DNA from: Geobacteraceae bacterium | GTDB lineage: Bacteria > Desulfobacterota > Desulfuromonadia > Geobacterales > Pseudopelobacteraceae | DNA length: 64,000 nt | Assembly (NCBI GenBank): GCA_013336525.1 | Contig: JAAXTM010000012.1 | Span: forward strand, 1 to 64,000 | Direction of reading: 5' to 3' | Part shown: piece by piece, positions 40,439 to 48,802 of the stretch | Layout of the letters: every line of letters starts with the position of its first letter | How positions within the stretch are numbered: the first letter of the stretch is position 1 | The notes under the pieces: model-generated | Database searches by the model: none | What the model was told of the DNA's origin: nothing | Seen by the model: only the letters and a program-made list of their open reading frames with translations | Program-made: the position numbers and the translations under genes

Positions 40439-41581
40439 CTAGTTACCGAGCAACAGGGCGCAATGTTCTGGAACGGCCATTTTTACGCCCCAAGCGATAC
40501 CAACCTCGAACTGGTTAGCGTGATAGCCTTTGTACTGGGCGAAGCGGAACGGCAGGCCGGTGATCGGATCTTGCACGATCAGCTCATCCGTGGCGGCGTC
40601 GCCACCTGTCGGCTGCTTTGGCAGACGGGCGAGGAGGTGAATAGCGGAACGGTCAAAGGCCATGGAGCGGGAGCAGGTGCCGACGACGACGACGGCGTTG
40701 CCGTCTGCGAGGGTTGTCTGCAGGCCGGGGGCGGCAATGGTGATTGTTCCGGCGGCGGCAAGGCCGGTCAGCACCACATATTTGTGCTTGGTGTTGCTGC
40801 CGAGGGTGATGACATCTCCAGCGAGGATCGTGCCGGTGCCGGTTTTGAGGGTGATGGTGGTTGCGCCGACGGCGTGTGCGCCGTTGACCACGTAAGGGCC
40901 GGTATTGTTGCCGACGGAGGTTGTGGTGATGATGGCGGATGATTCACGCAGTTTCATGCCATAAGTGTCGATCAGCACGCCGCTGTTGAGCATGTTGCCG
41001 CCCTGCACGGAGCCGAGGCCGACGAGGGAACGGACGGCAGCGCCTTCGGTGGTGCCAAGGACAACGCTGACATCGGACATTGATGCGCCGTTGTCTACGA
41101 GGATTTTGCGGACGTTGGCGGCTTCGGCGAGGTTGGAGGCGAACAGTGCCGCCGGGGTGGTGGCGTGGGCGCTATAAGCGCGGGATGCCTGTGCCTGCAG
41201 GGCGCAGAGGTCGATCTCGATCAGGTTACGGAGGCGGCGGATCGCCTGGGCGATCTTGTTGTCCTGAATGCCGTTTTTAGCTTCCATGCCGAGGCGGGCT
41301 TCATCATCGCCGGTCCAGTAGAACGGTACTGATTTTGCCTTGGTGAGCTTCATGGTGCCAGCGGCGACAGTTTCGTCAACAAAGGCGGGTGCGGTGGCAG
41401 CGGGGGTGATGTCGCGCTCTGCACCAACAGCAGAGATGCTGTAGCTGATGTCCTGGTTGAGGGCTGCCTGCTCGGCTTTGCCGTTGAGTGTGACCGCACC
41501 GATCATGCCGGTTGGTTCGTTGGAGACGTTGTCAACGGTGTCATAGATGTACTGGATGAGTCCTGTGAGTGTGTTGGCCAT
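40439..41581 (-). CDS. Major capsid protein (lambda E-like)
   Basis: 380 aa; GMIGAVTLNGKAEQAALNQDISYSISAV...KSVPFYWTGDDEARLG. Confidence 0.82.
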   Translation of the reverse strand: MANTLTGLIQYIYDTVDNVSNEPTGMIGAVTLNGKAEQAALNQDISYSISAVGAERDITPAATAPAFVDETVAAGTMKLTKAKSVPFYWTGDDEARLGMEAKNGIQDNKIAQAIRRLRNLIEIDLCALQAQASRAYSAHATTPAALFASNLAEAANVRKILVDNGASMSDVSVVLGTTEGAAVRSLVGLGSVQGGNMLNSGVLIDTYGMKLRESSAIITTTSVGNNTGPYVVNGAHAVGATTITLKTGTGTILAGDVITLGSNTKHKYVVLTGLAAAGTITIAAPGLQTTLADGNAVVVVGTCSRSMAFDRSAIHLLARLPKQPTGGDAATDELIVQDPITGLPFRFAQYKGYHANQFEVGIAWGVKMAVPEHCALLLGN

Positions 41582-41597
41582 GATGGCCCTCCTGTGG

Positions 41598-41619
41598 GCG
41601 GGTAGTTATCCCGCAAAGG
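41598..41619 (-). promoter_or_regulatory. Leader hairpin upstream of the major capsid gene
   Basis: + strand GCGGGTAGTTATCCCGCAAAGG. Confidence 0.72.
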
Positions 41620-41642
41620 TTATGCGCAGGGCGCGGTTTTTG

Positions 41643-42674
41643 TTATGCGACGATCTTGTGTGTTTTGAGTGCTTCACGTTGCTCGGCCAGAGTGAGTGCG
41701 TTGAAGTCGGCACGCTTCATGGTTGTCTGCTGATCACCGGAGTCGGCATCAACGACCGGCACGACGGGTGATGCTTCGGCAACCAGTGCGGCGGCGGCGG
41801 CAACTCTTAACGAGTTTTCGGCGCTGACAATTGCCAGGGCGATCTCGCTGGCGGTTTTCCCTTCGTCGATCATGCTGTCCACGAGGGCCTGATGGCCGAT
41901 GACGGGGATGGCGCGGCATTCTGCCACACGTTGACGCTCGGCGGCTGCCCCTTCCTGTTTTGCCGCTTCGATTGCGGCGGCGTTTACTTCGATGGTGATT
42001 GCTTCAGTGTTCGCCATTGGTGGCTCCTTTTTTTCGGGTTTTGTAGGCTCTGTTCCCATAGCCGTTAATAGTCGTGAAGCGGCAGCCAGATCCTGCTTGA
42101 CTGCGGATATATCAGCGGACATCCTGCCGTTGCAGTTCTGCAGTGCTACGCAGGCCATGGCGCGGGCGGTTTCCGGGTCTTTTTCTGCTTCGGTGGTGAT
42201 GATCTCGTCAATAAAGCCGTGGTCCACCATTTCCTCACCAAAGAGGTAGGTTTCGACATCCATCATTCGCTCTACTTCGGCCATGCTCTTGCCGGTGCGC
42301 TTGGCGTAGGCTTTGGCGATCAGCTTGCTCATCCCCTTGGTGGTGGCACCGTAATTGAGGATATCGTTGTGGTCGCCAAAGACGCCACCACGGACGTTGT
42401 GGATCATGTAGACGGCGTTATCTTCGGCAACGATGCGGGTTGCGGCCAGCGGGATATATGACGCCATTGACATCGCATAGCCGGTGAGGCGGGCGGTGGT
42501 GTTACCGGCATAGTTGCGGATCAGGTTGAACATTTCCAGGCCATCGGAAACAAAACCGCCGGGTGAGCTGATGGTGATTTCGACATCTTCACCGTTTGCT
42601 TCTTTCAATGAGTCGCGCAGATCGGCGGCGGTTGCATCCCAGCCGATAACGCCGCTGATGGTGATATTTTTCAT
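41643..42674 (-). CDS. ClpP-like prohead protease, probably with scaffold C-terminus
   Basis: ITISSPGGFVSDGLEMFNLI ... GYAMSMASYIPLAA ... MIHNVRGG. Confidence 0.88.
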   Translation of the reverse strand: MKNITISGVIGWDATAADLRDSLKEANGEDVEITISSPGGFVSDGLEMFNLIRNYAGNTTARLTGYAMSMASYIPLAATRIVAEDNAVYMIHNVRGGVFGDHNDILNYGATTKGMSKLIAKAYAKRTGKSMAEVERMMDVETYLFGEEMVDHGFIDEIITTEAEKDPETARAMACVALQNCNGRMSADISAVKQDLAAASRLLTAMGTEPTKPEKKEPPMANTEAITIEVNAAAIEAAKQEGAAAERQRVAECRAIPVIGHQALVDSMIDEGKTASEIALAIVSAENSLRVAAAAALVAEASPVVPVVDADSGDQQTTMKRADFNALTLAEQREALKTHKIVA

Positions 42675-44293
42675 GGTTCTTCTCCTTCGTCATCGGCGGG
42701 AACGTCAACCGGTGTCGGCAGTGCTTTGGCATCGTCCAGCCCGGCGGCGAGCATCATCCGCTTTTCTTTGACGAGTTGCGGGAATTTCGCCTCCCAATCA
42801 CAGCCGCCATTGGGGAGCGCGGTGCATTCTTCGGAGTGGGTGGTGAGGTTAAGCGCCATCCGTTTCTCGGCGGCGTTGATTTCTTTGAGTGGGTCGATCT
42901 GGCCGGGGGCGTCACCGATCCAGACGGTGCCGAGATAGGCGCGACGGATGGCGGGGTCGGAGAAAAAGCCGGGGGCTTTGAGTCTGCCGGTTGCGACCGC
43001 TTCGGTGATGATCGCTTCGTAAACCGGTTGACAGAAACTTGTCACCAGCCAGTGACGGCGGCGGTTGAAATAGGCCCATGCTTCAAGCAGGGCGGCACGG
43101 GCGGCACTGTATGAGGCGGTGAAGTGCTTGACCAATAGTTCAAAAGGGATCTCCAGCGCGACGCCGATCTGGCGGCAAAGTGCCGTGACAAACGGGTCAA
43201 ACGCGGGGTTTGGTCTACCGGGATTGACGGATTCGACTTTTTCACCAGGGAGGAGGCCAATGACGGAGCCGTAACCCAGTTCAATCCCGGTATCGGTTGA
43301 ATCAGCGGCGGCGGTGTCGGGGTTGGGTGTCAACACGTTGCCGGGGTCGCCTGATTCGTTGGTGATGAATACGGACAACATGCCGGATACCACGGCGGCC
43401 ATAACCTCGGCGTCGGTGTAGCGGCCTAACTGTTTGATGATTTCAAGGACCGGGGTTAAATACGGTACGCCACGGGTCTGGCCCGGTCTGGTTTTGTCGA
43501 AGTGATGCAGCACGAGCGGTGCGCCGGTGACTTTGCCGAATGCTGGCAGCCGCGTCCAGGAAAGGTTTTTCCGTGCGGTGTAGCGGAGGCCGCCGGGGTG
43601 CTGGTTGCAGACGTGATAGGCAACCGGTGCGCCGGTGGCGTCTTTTTCGACTCCGGCGGCAAACTGGCTGTTGTCCGGTTGACCATCTTTGTTGAGTACC
43701 CGTGCCGCTTCGACCAGCTGCAGTTTGAGGCTGTAGGGGGAGCCGGGACGGTTGAAGCGGGTGAGGTTGGTAAAGACGTCGCCATCTTCCAGCGTTTTGA
43801 GTAGTACGAGCGCCTGCAGTAAGCTGAAAGTCAGCTGGCGTTCGGCGTCGATCTCCCGGGTGTCGGTGGCGAGGAGGAACTCACGCTCGGCGGCGCGTTC
43901 CCACCCGTCGGCGGCATCATCACTGAGGTTGAGCGCTTCGCGGCTGATCTGCGGTTTGACCTTGAGGCCGGTGCCGACGACTTTGGTGATGTTGGTTTTG
44001 ACGGCGCCCACGGCGATGGCGCTGTTGCGCAGCATGTTCTGGGATTCTTCACGGAGGGTGCGCAGGTCCGGCAGGATGGTGCCGTCGGCGTCGGTTTCGC
44101 GCCGGGTTGGTGATTGGTTGGCGCGGCGACTTTTGTCGGCGGCGCTGTAGCCGCCGGACATGGCCATTTGTGCGCGGATCTTGAAACGCTCCTGGCCGCT
44201 GGCCGGTGAAAAGAAGTTGATGATCTGGTCCATGGTTGTGACCGGAACGTCAACGGTTTTATTGCCTATTTTTATCTGGGTGGCGAGGCTCAT
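42671..44293 (-). CDS. Portal protein (lambda B-like)
   Basis: 540 aa; KTRPGQTRGVPYLTPVLEIIKQLGRYTDAEV; ASYSAARAALLEAW. Confidence 0.9.
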   Translation of the reverse strand: MSLATQIKIGNKTVDVPVTTMDQIINFFSPASGQERFKIRAQMAMSGGYSAADKSRRANQSPTRRETDADGTILPDLRTLREESQNMLRNSAIAVGAVKTNITKVVGTGLKVKPQISREALNLSDDAADGWERAAEREFLLATDTREIDAERQLTFSLLQALVLLKTLEDGDVFTNLTRFNRPGSPYSLKLQLVEAARVLNKDGQPDNSQFAAGVEKDATGAPVAYHVCNQHPGGLRYTARKNLSWTRLPAFGKVTGAPLVLHHFDKTRPGQTRGVPYLTPVLEIIKQLGRYTDAEVMAAVVSGMLSVFITNESGDPGNVLTPNPDTAAADSTDTGIELGYGSVIGLLPGEKVESVNPGRPNPAFDPFVTALCRQIGVALEIPFELLVKHFTASYSAARAALLEAWAYFNRRRHWLVTSFCQPVYEAIITEAVATGRLKAPGFFSDPAIRRAYLGTVWIGDAPGQIDPLKEINAAEKRMALNLTTHSEECTALPNGGCDWEAKFPQLVKEKRMMLAAGLDDAKALPTPVDVPADDEGEEP

Positions 44294-44505
44294 AATGGAA
44301 TCACCTGACGGACGCGGGTAGAGCCGGGGGTGAGTTTTATGACGCGCTCATTCCAGAGAGTAACCATGGCGCTGATGTCTTTGAGGTTGTGGCGTTTGTA
44401 GGTGGTGCCGTCGATGGTGACTTCGGCGTTGGCACCGAGGGAGTCCTCTATGGAGAGATAGTGGGCAAGTTTTGCTTCGGCTTGTATGAGGGTGATACCG
44501 GCCAT
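44290..44505 (-). CDS. gpW-like head-tail joining protein
   Basis: 71 aa between portal and terminase modules. Confidence 0.55.
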   Translation of the reverse strand: MAGITLIQAEAKLAHYLSIEDSLGANAEVTIDGTTYKRHNLKDISAMVTLWNERVIKLTPGSTRVRQVIPL

Positions 44506-44613
44506 GTTCTCTCCTTTGGTGAGTATGGCCGGATTATTTCAGTTATTTTGATCTATATCTAGTGGGCATTTGGTGGCATTTGGGGGCATTTACACAATAT
44601 GTAGTAAAAACCG

Positions 44614-44731
44614 TTTCGCGCAAAGCCGCAAAGACGCGAAGGGTGAACCAAGAAAAAAGGCTTTTAGTCTTTGGGGTAAACCCAAAAAAAAGATTTAGAT
44701 TTTCTTTGCGCCTTTGCGGCTTTGCGTGAGG
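44614..44731. repeat. ~118-bp inverted-repeat element, copy 2 (inverted relative to copy 1)
   Basis: TTCGCGCAAAGCCGCAAAGACGCGAAG...GGTGAACCAAG...GGCTTTTAGTCTTTGGGGTAAACC...CTTTGCGCCTTTGCGGCTTTGCGTGAGG; internal sequence matches the reverse complement of 38748-38865. Confidence 0.85.
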
Positions 44732-44743
44732 CCGCCTTTGATT

Positions 44744-44992
44744 TTAAAGATTCCCATCTTGTCGCATCTCCCGGACATAGCGCTGCAATTCTGAGGCGAG
44801 GAAGCGAACGCCTTTGCTGTTGGCGTTGTCGTTGTATGGCACGAGGCGACCTTCGTTGACGCGGTTGATGACGGTTGACCGCGATACTGCCATGATGACC
44901 GCTGCTTCGTCAAGGCGGATGAGTACGCTGGATTCGAGGATTTCCCGCTTGTAGCTGTTGATCTCCTGCCGGGTGATGTTGACATTAACCAT
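44744..44992 (-). CDS. Excisionase / helix-turn-helix family protein
   Basis: RLDEAAVIMAVSRSTVINRVNEGRLVPYND winged-HTH-like. Confidence 0.65.
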   Translation of the reverse strand: MVNVNITRQEINSYKREILESSVLIRLDEAAVIMAVSRSTVINRVNEGRLVPYNDNANSKGVRFLASELQRYVREMRQDGNL

Positions 44993-45011
44993 TGTTTTGC
45001 ACTCCTTGCTG

Positions 45012-45188
45012 TTAGCGGTTGCCTGAAGATGTACTCATCTGTAATGACGTGATTAAATGCTTTTCCTCTGACATGGAAGATACATCTACCCAAAAAATAT
45101 TTATCGAACCTATTTTAATCCCATATTGGTCGCTAATCTTCTGAATTTCGTCCGTTATGGTTTTATGTATTGTTTTTTCAATTGACAT
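45012..45188 (-). CDS. Hypothetical small phage protein
   Basis: Absent from ORF track (58 aa): MSIEKTIHKTITDEIQKISDQYGIKIGSINIFWVDVSSMSEEKHLITSLQMSTSSGNR*. Confidence 0.5.
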   Translation of the reverse strand: MSIEKTIHKTITDEIQKISDQYGIKIGSINIFWVDVSSMSEEKHLITSLQMSTSSGNR

Positions 45189-47067
45189 TGTTTTGCACTC
45201 CTCGGGACATGATACGGCGGGCAGCCGGTGCGGCGTCTTTGCGGGGTATCCTCAACTTGAGCATTTCCACCAGGGCGATCAGATAAACGGTGCAATCCCA
45301 GTAGTCATTGCGGTGCTTGCGGTTATGCTGCCAGTCGCCGCTTTCGTCTTTGGTTTCAGCAGTATAATGCTGGGCGAACTTCTCGTCAATTTGGTCGTGA
45401 AACGATAACGCGCCCCGGTCATCCGGCTGGATCTGCAGTCGGCGTTCCAACTCATCCTTGAACAGATCAACGCGGAGGTTGGCACGCTTGAGGCCGCCCG
45501 GTACTTTCTTGTTGGTGCCGGGGAAAGTTTCAATTTCTTTATAGGTGACGGTGTCGCCGGTGCGACCGTGCATCCCTTTGATCGGCATCATGGCGCGGTT
45601 GCGACTGCACCATTCATAGACTTCGACCGTTCTGGAATGTTTCTGATAGCCGCGCCGCGTGCCGCCGGAGTCGATGAGGCCGTTGTGGATACGGTGAACC
45701 ACGCCGTCGGCGTCGAAGTATTCTTCCTGCAGTAATCCTTCGAGGTCGATGAACTTTTCGACAATGCCGTGGCGGATCATGTGCAGTTTAATGGCGGGGG
45801 CGTAACCGACCGCCCAGATTTCATAATAGAAACTGCTTTGCTGGGTGTCGGCAAGGAGTACCAGCCGCCAGCTGTCGGTCGGGACGAGGTTGCGCGGCAG
45901 TTCTGACCGGTATTGCAATAAATGTTCGGTCGTGACGGCGCTGGTGGCTTCGGCTTCGTAGTCGATGGCTTCGTAGCCGTTGGCCCAGGCGATCTTCTCG
46001 GAGAGGGTGCCGCTTTGGGCGCGGAGCCAGGCGGCGGCGATTTCTGCCAGCGATATGTCGAGGCATTCCCAAGCGCGGTGATGAAAGCCGACTTTGTGGG
46101 GGCGGCTGATGTCGCTGCCGACCGTGCAGAACCAATGCCCGGCACGGATGGCGCTGTCGCGGGTCGTTTCGTCCCATTCTACGCCGCAGTCGTTGCAGGC
46201 GTAAGCGCAGCTGTTGCGCTCGATCTCCTCCGGCGTTGCGTCTGCGGGAATAATAAGGTGTTCGGCATCCATCTTGATATATTCGTCGCAGTGGGGGCAT
46301 TTAACTCGGTATTCCCAGACTTGGTGGCAGTTTTGCACCCCTTTGTGGATGAACAGCCCGGCGGGAGTAGAGGCGAAAAAACGTTTGTAGCGCCCTTTAT
46401 AGTTGCGGTTCCGCTTTTTGATGAGGGTGATCGGATCTGCTTCTTTGCCGGTGGTGGCGGGATATTTGTCCACCTCGTCACCAAAGCAGTGCTTTGCGGT
46501 CCAGGTCGCCATTGATGAGGCGCTGTTGGCGTGCGCCGGCCAGATGGTGACGCCGTGGGTGAGCTTGATCCGCGCCATGGTGGTATCATCCTGACGGGGG
46601 GAGAGATAGCGGGAGAGGCGCGGCGATTTCTCTATCGTCGGGCGCAGTTTGCCGCTGGTGACTTTGGCGGCGGTGTCCTCGGTCGGCATGAGGTAGAAGA
46701 TCCCGCCGGGGTCGCAGTCGATACACCAGCCGATGCAGTTGATCATGGTGTTGGTCTTGCCGGACTGTTCGACGCCGCAAAACCAGACTTCACGCACCCA
46801 TGGCTGACCAAAGGCATCCATGATTTTGACGGTGTGGGGGGCGTATTCATGCCGCCACGGTCCTTCATGAGCGCCATCGCTGACAATCCGGTACTGCGCG
46901 GCCCATTCGGAGACTTTGATTTTCTCCGGGTGACGCATGACCAGCTTGAGGTTGCGCGGCAGGTCGAAAGCGACCGGTTTGCCGAGCAGGGAGAGCGGGA
47001 AGCCATCCAGGAGGGGGATGGAGTGGGGGAATAACACAGGGTCAAGGGTCAAGGGGCAAGGGGTCAT
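45178..47067 (-). CDS. Phage terminase large subunit (GpA family)
   Basis: GVEQSGKTNTMINCIGWCIDCDPGGIFYLMPTEDTA; zinc-binding CPHCDEY...CNDCGVEW. Confidence 0.93.
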   Translation of the reverse strand: MTPCPLTLDPVLFPHSIPLLDGFPLSLLGKPVAFDLPRNLKLVMRHPEKIKVSEWAAQYRIVSDGAHEGPWRHEYAPHTVKIMDAFGQPWVREVWFCGVEQSGKTNTMINCIGWCIDCDPGGIFYLMPTEDTAAKVTSGKLRPTIEKSPRLSRYLSPRQDDTTMARIKLTHGVTIWPAHANSASSMATWTAKHCFGDEVDKYPATTGKEADPITLIKKRNRNYKGRYKRFFASTPAGLFIHKGVQNCHQVWEYRVKCPHCDEYIKMDAEHLIIPADATPEEIERNSCAYACNDCGVEWDETTRDSAIRAGHWFCTVGSDISRPHKVGFHHRAWECLDISLAEIAAAWLRAQSGTLSEKIAWANGYEAIDYEAEATSAVTTEHLLQYRSELPRNLVPTDSWRLVLLADTQQSSFYYEIWAVGYAPAIKLHMIRHGIVEKFIDLEGLLQEEYFDADGVVHRIHNGLIDSGGTRRGYQKHSRTVEVYEWCSRNRAMMPIKGMHGRTGDTVTYKEIETFPGTNKKVPGGLKRANLRVDLFKDELERRLQIQPDDRGALSFHDQIDEKFAQHYTAETKDESGDWQHNRKHRNDYWDCTVYLIALVEMLKLRIPRKDAAPAARRIMSRGVQNNVN

Positions 47068-47597
47068 ACTTCCTCCCCGGTTTTACTGAATACCCCTTCG
47101 ATCCTGCCTGATTCAACTATTTCGTTAAACGCCCGGCTGATCAGCCCTTCGGCGGTTTCGTAGACTTCGGGGCCGCGTTGCGGATCTCCTGCCGAGCTGG
47201 TGATGATTGCCACCGTGCCGACGTGGAACTGGTGGCGCAGACTGTCACGCAGTTTGCCGATGATGGCGGCCATTTGCGCCCAGGCTTCTTCTTTATACAA
47301 CCATTTGTCATCTTCTTTGCGGTTGGCCAGCTTCCCTTTTTCGACGTCCTGCTCCAGTTTTTCCACTTCGAGGCGTGCTTTTTTGGCGCTCATGTCGATG
47401 GCGACCGGAGTTTCGCGTACCGCCCCGAAGGTCTTTTCCGCGTATTCCATAACCTGCCATTTACTGAGGCTTTTGTCCGAATGCACGGAAGGATACCCGG
47501 CACCGCAGTCTTTGGAAAACTTGCCAGCGCTGATCTGGCCGCGTGACTGCAACCATTTAAGCGCTTCGACCTTATTTTTAAAGCGTTCGTCGGTCAT
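47064..47597 (-). CDS. Phage terminase small subunit-like (Nu1-like)
   Basis: Directly upstream of terminase; DERFKNKVEALKWLQSRGQISAGKFSKDCGAGYPSVHSDKSLSKW. Confidence 0.7.
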   Translation of the reverse strand: MTDERFKNKVEALKWLQSRGQISAGKFSKDCGAGYPSVHSDKSLSKWQVMEYAEKTFGAVRETPVAIDMSAKKARLEVEKLEQDVEKGKLANRKEDDKWLYKEEAWAQMAAIIGKLRDSLRHQFHVGTVAIITSSAGDPQRGPEVYETAEGLISRAFNEIVESGRIEGVFSKTGEEV

Positions 47598-47598
47598 T

Positions 47599-47739
47599 TT
47601 AGTAGGTGACGGCGGCGGTTAGTACGGCAGCCGAGAGCCAGTAGATGATTTTTCGGATGTCGCCGTGGGTGGCATAGGCACCGGCGGCGCAGACGTCAAG
47701 AATTATCAGTAATGTCGGGAAAAATTTGGTTGTGAGCAT
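47599..47739 (-). CDS. Small phage membrane peptide
   Basis: Absent from ORF track (46 aa): MLTTKFFPTLLIILDVCAAGAYATHGDIRKIIYWLSAAVLTAAVTY*. Confidence 0.4.
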   Translation of the reverse strand: MLTTKFFPTLLIILDVCAAGAYATHGDIRKIIYWLSAAVLTAAVTY

Positions 47740-47740
47740 A

Positions 47741-48709
47741 TTATGCGGCTCTCCTGTCGAGTGGGCTGGCTACTTCGTCCATTTTTGGCAATAAGTGCAG
47801 ATAGATCATGGTGGTCTTGACATCGCCATGTCCCATCAACTCCTGCAGCCGTTTTAAGGCTATTTCGTGGCTCCCTTCGGCGTTTTCCAGCCAGTGAGTG
47901 GCGAAAGAGTGGCGGAAGGTGTGGCAACTGGCTTTTTTAGGTACTTTTGCGGCAAGTATCGCCTGTCTGACCCGTTTCTGGATGGCGGTTTTGTGAATGT
48001 GGTACAGTTTCCCTTCCCATTGTGGATCAACACAGGGGCCGGAGGCGGGGAACAGCCAGAACCACTCCCATGAATAGGGCGCATTCGGGTATTTCTTGTC
48101 AAGGCGATCAGGCAGTGACACCGGTATTTTGTCGGCGGCGTATTTTTCCTGCAGCGTTTCCATCTTCCTGAGCTGTTTTTGCAATGGCTCAACGAGCAAT
48201 TCCGGCAGTGGCAGCATCCGGTCTTTGCCCCCTTTACCTTCGCGGACGCAGAGCAGACGACGGTCAATGTCAATGTCCTTGACGCGGAGGTTGCTGGTTT
48301 CTTCGACTCTGAGGCCGCAGCCGTACATGAGCGCACCCCACAACCAGCCGATGCCGTCCAGGTTGTCAAGCACCCGCCAGACTTCCTGACGGCTGAATAC
48401 TTCCGGCAAACGCGGAATGCGTTTTGCACGGCAGAAAGAAAGATCACCCAGCTCGATCCTGACGACCCGTTTGTAAAAGTAGACAATCGCGCAGAGTGCC
48501 TGTTTTTGGGTCGCGGCGGAAACATTGAAGCGGTTGACGGTATGGGAGAGAAACATACCGATCTTTTGCTCTGGTGTTTCGGCTGCGCATGTCACGAGAA
48601 AGGTCATATATTTTTCAATCCATTCCAGATAGGCTTTGATCGTCCAGCGGCTTTTGCGCTGTAACTTCATTGCATCAGTCATCAGGGTTATTGCTTCTAC
48701 CTTTTTCAT
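47741..48709 (-). CDS. intI: Integron-type integrase (IntI family tyrosine recombinase)
   Basis: R (YGCGLRVEE), K (GKGGKDR), HxxR (CHTFRHSFATH), H (LMGHGDVKTT), Y (TMIYLHLL) all present. IntI-specific additional domain between motifs: LPDRLDKKYPNAPYSWEWFWLFPA. C-term SPLDRR. Confidence 0.88.
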   Translation of the reverse strand: MKKVEAITLMTDAMKLQRKSRWTIKAYLEWIEKYMTFLVTCAAETPEQKIGMFLSHTVNRFNVSAATQKQALCAIVYFYKRVVRIELGDLSFCRAKRIPRLPEVFSRQEVWRVLDNLDGIGWLWGALMYGCGLRVEETSNLRVKDIDIDRRLLCVREGKGGKDRMLPLPELLVEPLQKQLRKMETLQEKYAADKIPVSLPDRLDKKYPNAPYSWEWFWLFPASGPCVDPQWEGKLYHIHKTAIQKRVRQAILAAKVPKKASCHTFRHSFATHWLENAEGSHEIALKRLQELMGHGDVKTTMIYLHLLPKMDEVASPLDRRAA

Positions 48710-48802
48710 GGGGATACCTCCTAAAAGATTTATGTTTCAGTCTTTTAAAAGATTACCCCTGAAAAATAGATAGTCAACAGGGCTGTCTAATTGATGTTAT
48801 AT
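48710..48802. other. Candidate attI region (core GTTATAT at 48796-48802)
   Basis: Non-palindromic R-type core between the intI start and the first cassette; includes palindrome TCTTTTAAAAGA. Confidence 0.6.

Noticed and set aside
43752-44150. Long + strand ORFs opposite the portal, terminase and tape measure genes (e.g. 43752-44150, 45922-46515, 46531-47034, 37035-37826)
   Set aside because: Shadow ORFs on the antisense strand of clear phage genes; compositionally biased with no recognisable motifs.
47741-48709. Treating this recombinase as the prophage's own integrase
   Set aside because: It is ~9.6 kb from the nearest att site, carries the IntI-specific extra domain, and a second tyrosine recombinase lies at attR as expected for the phage integrase.
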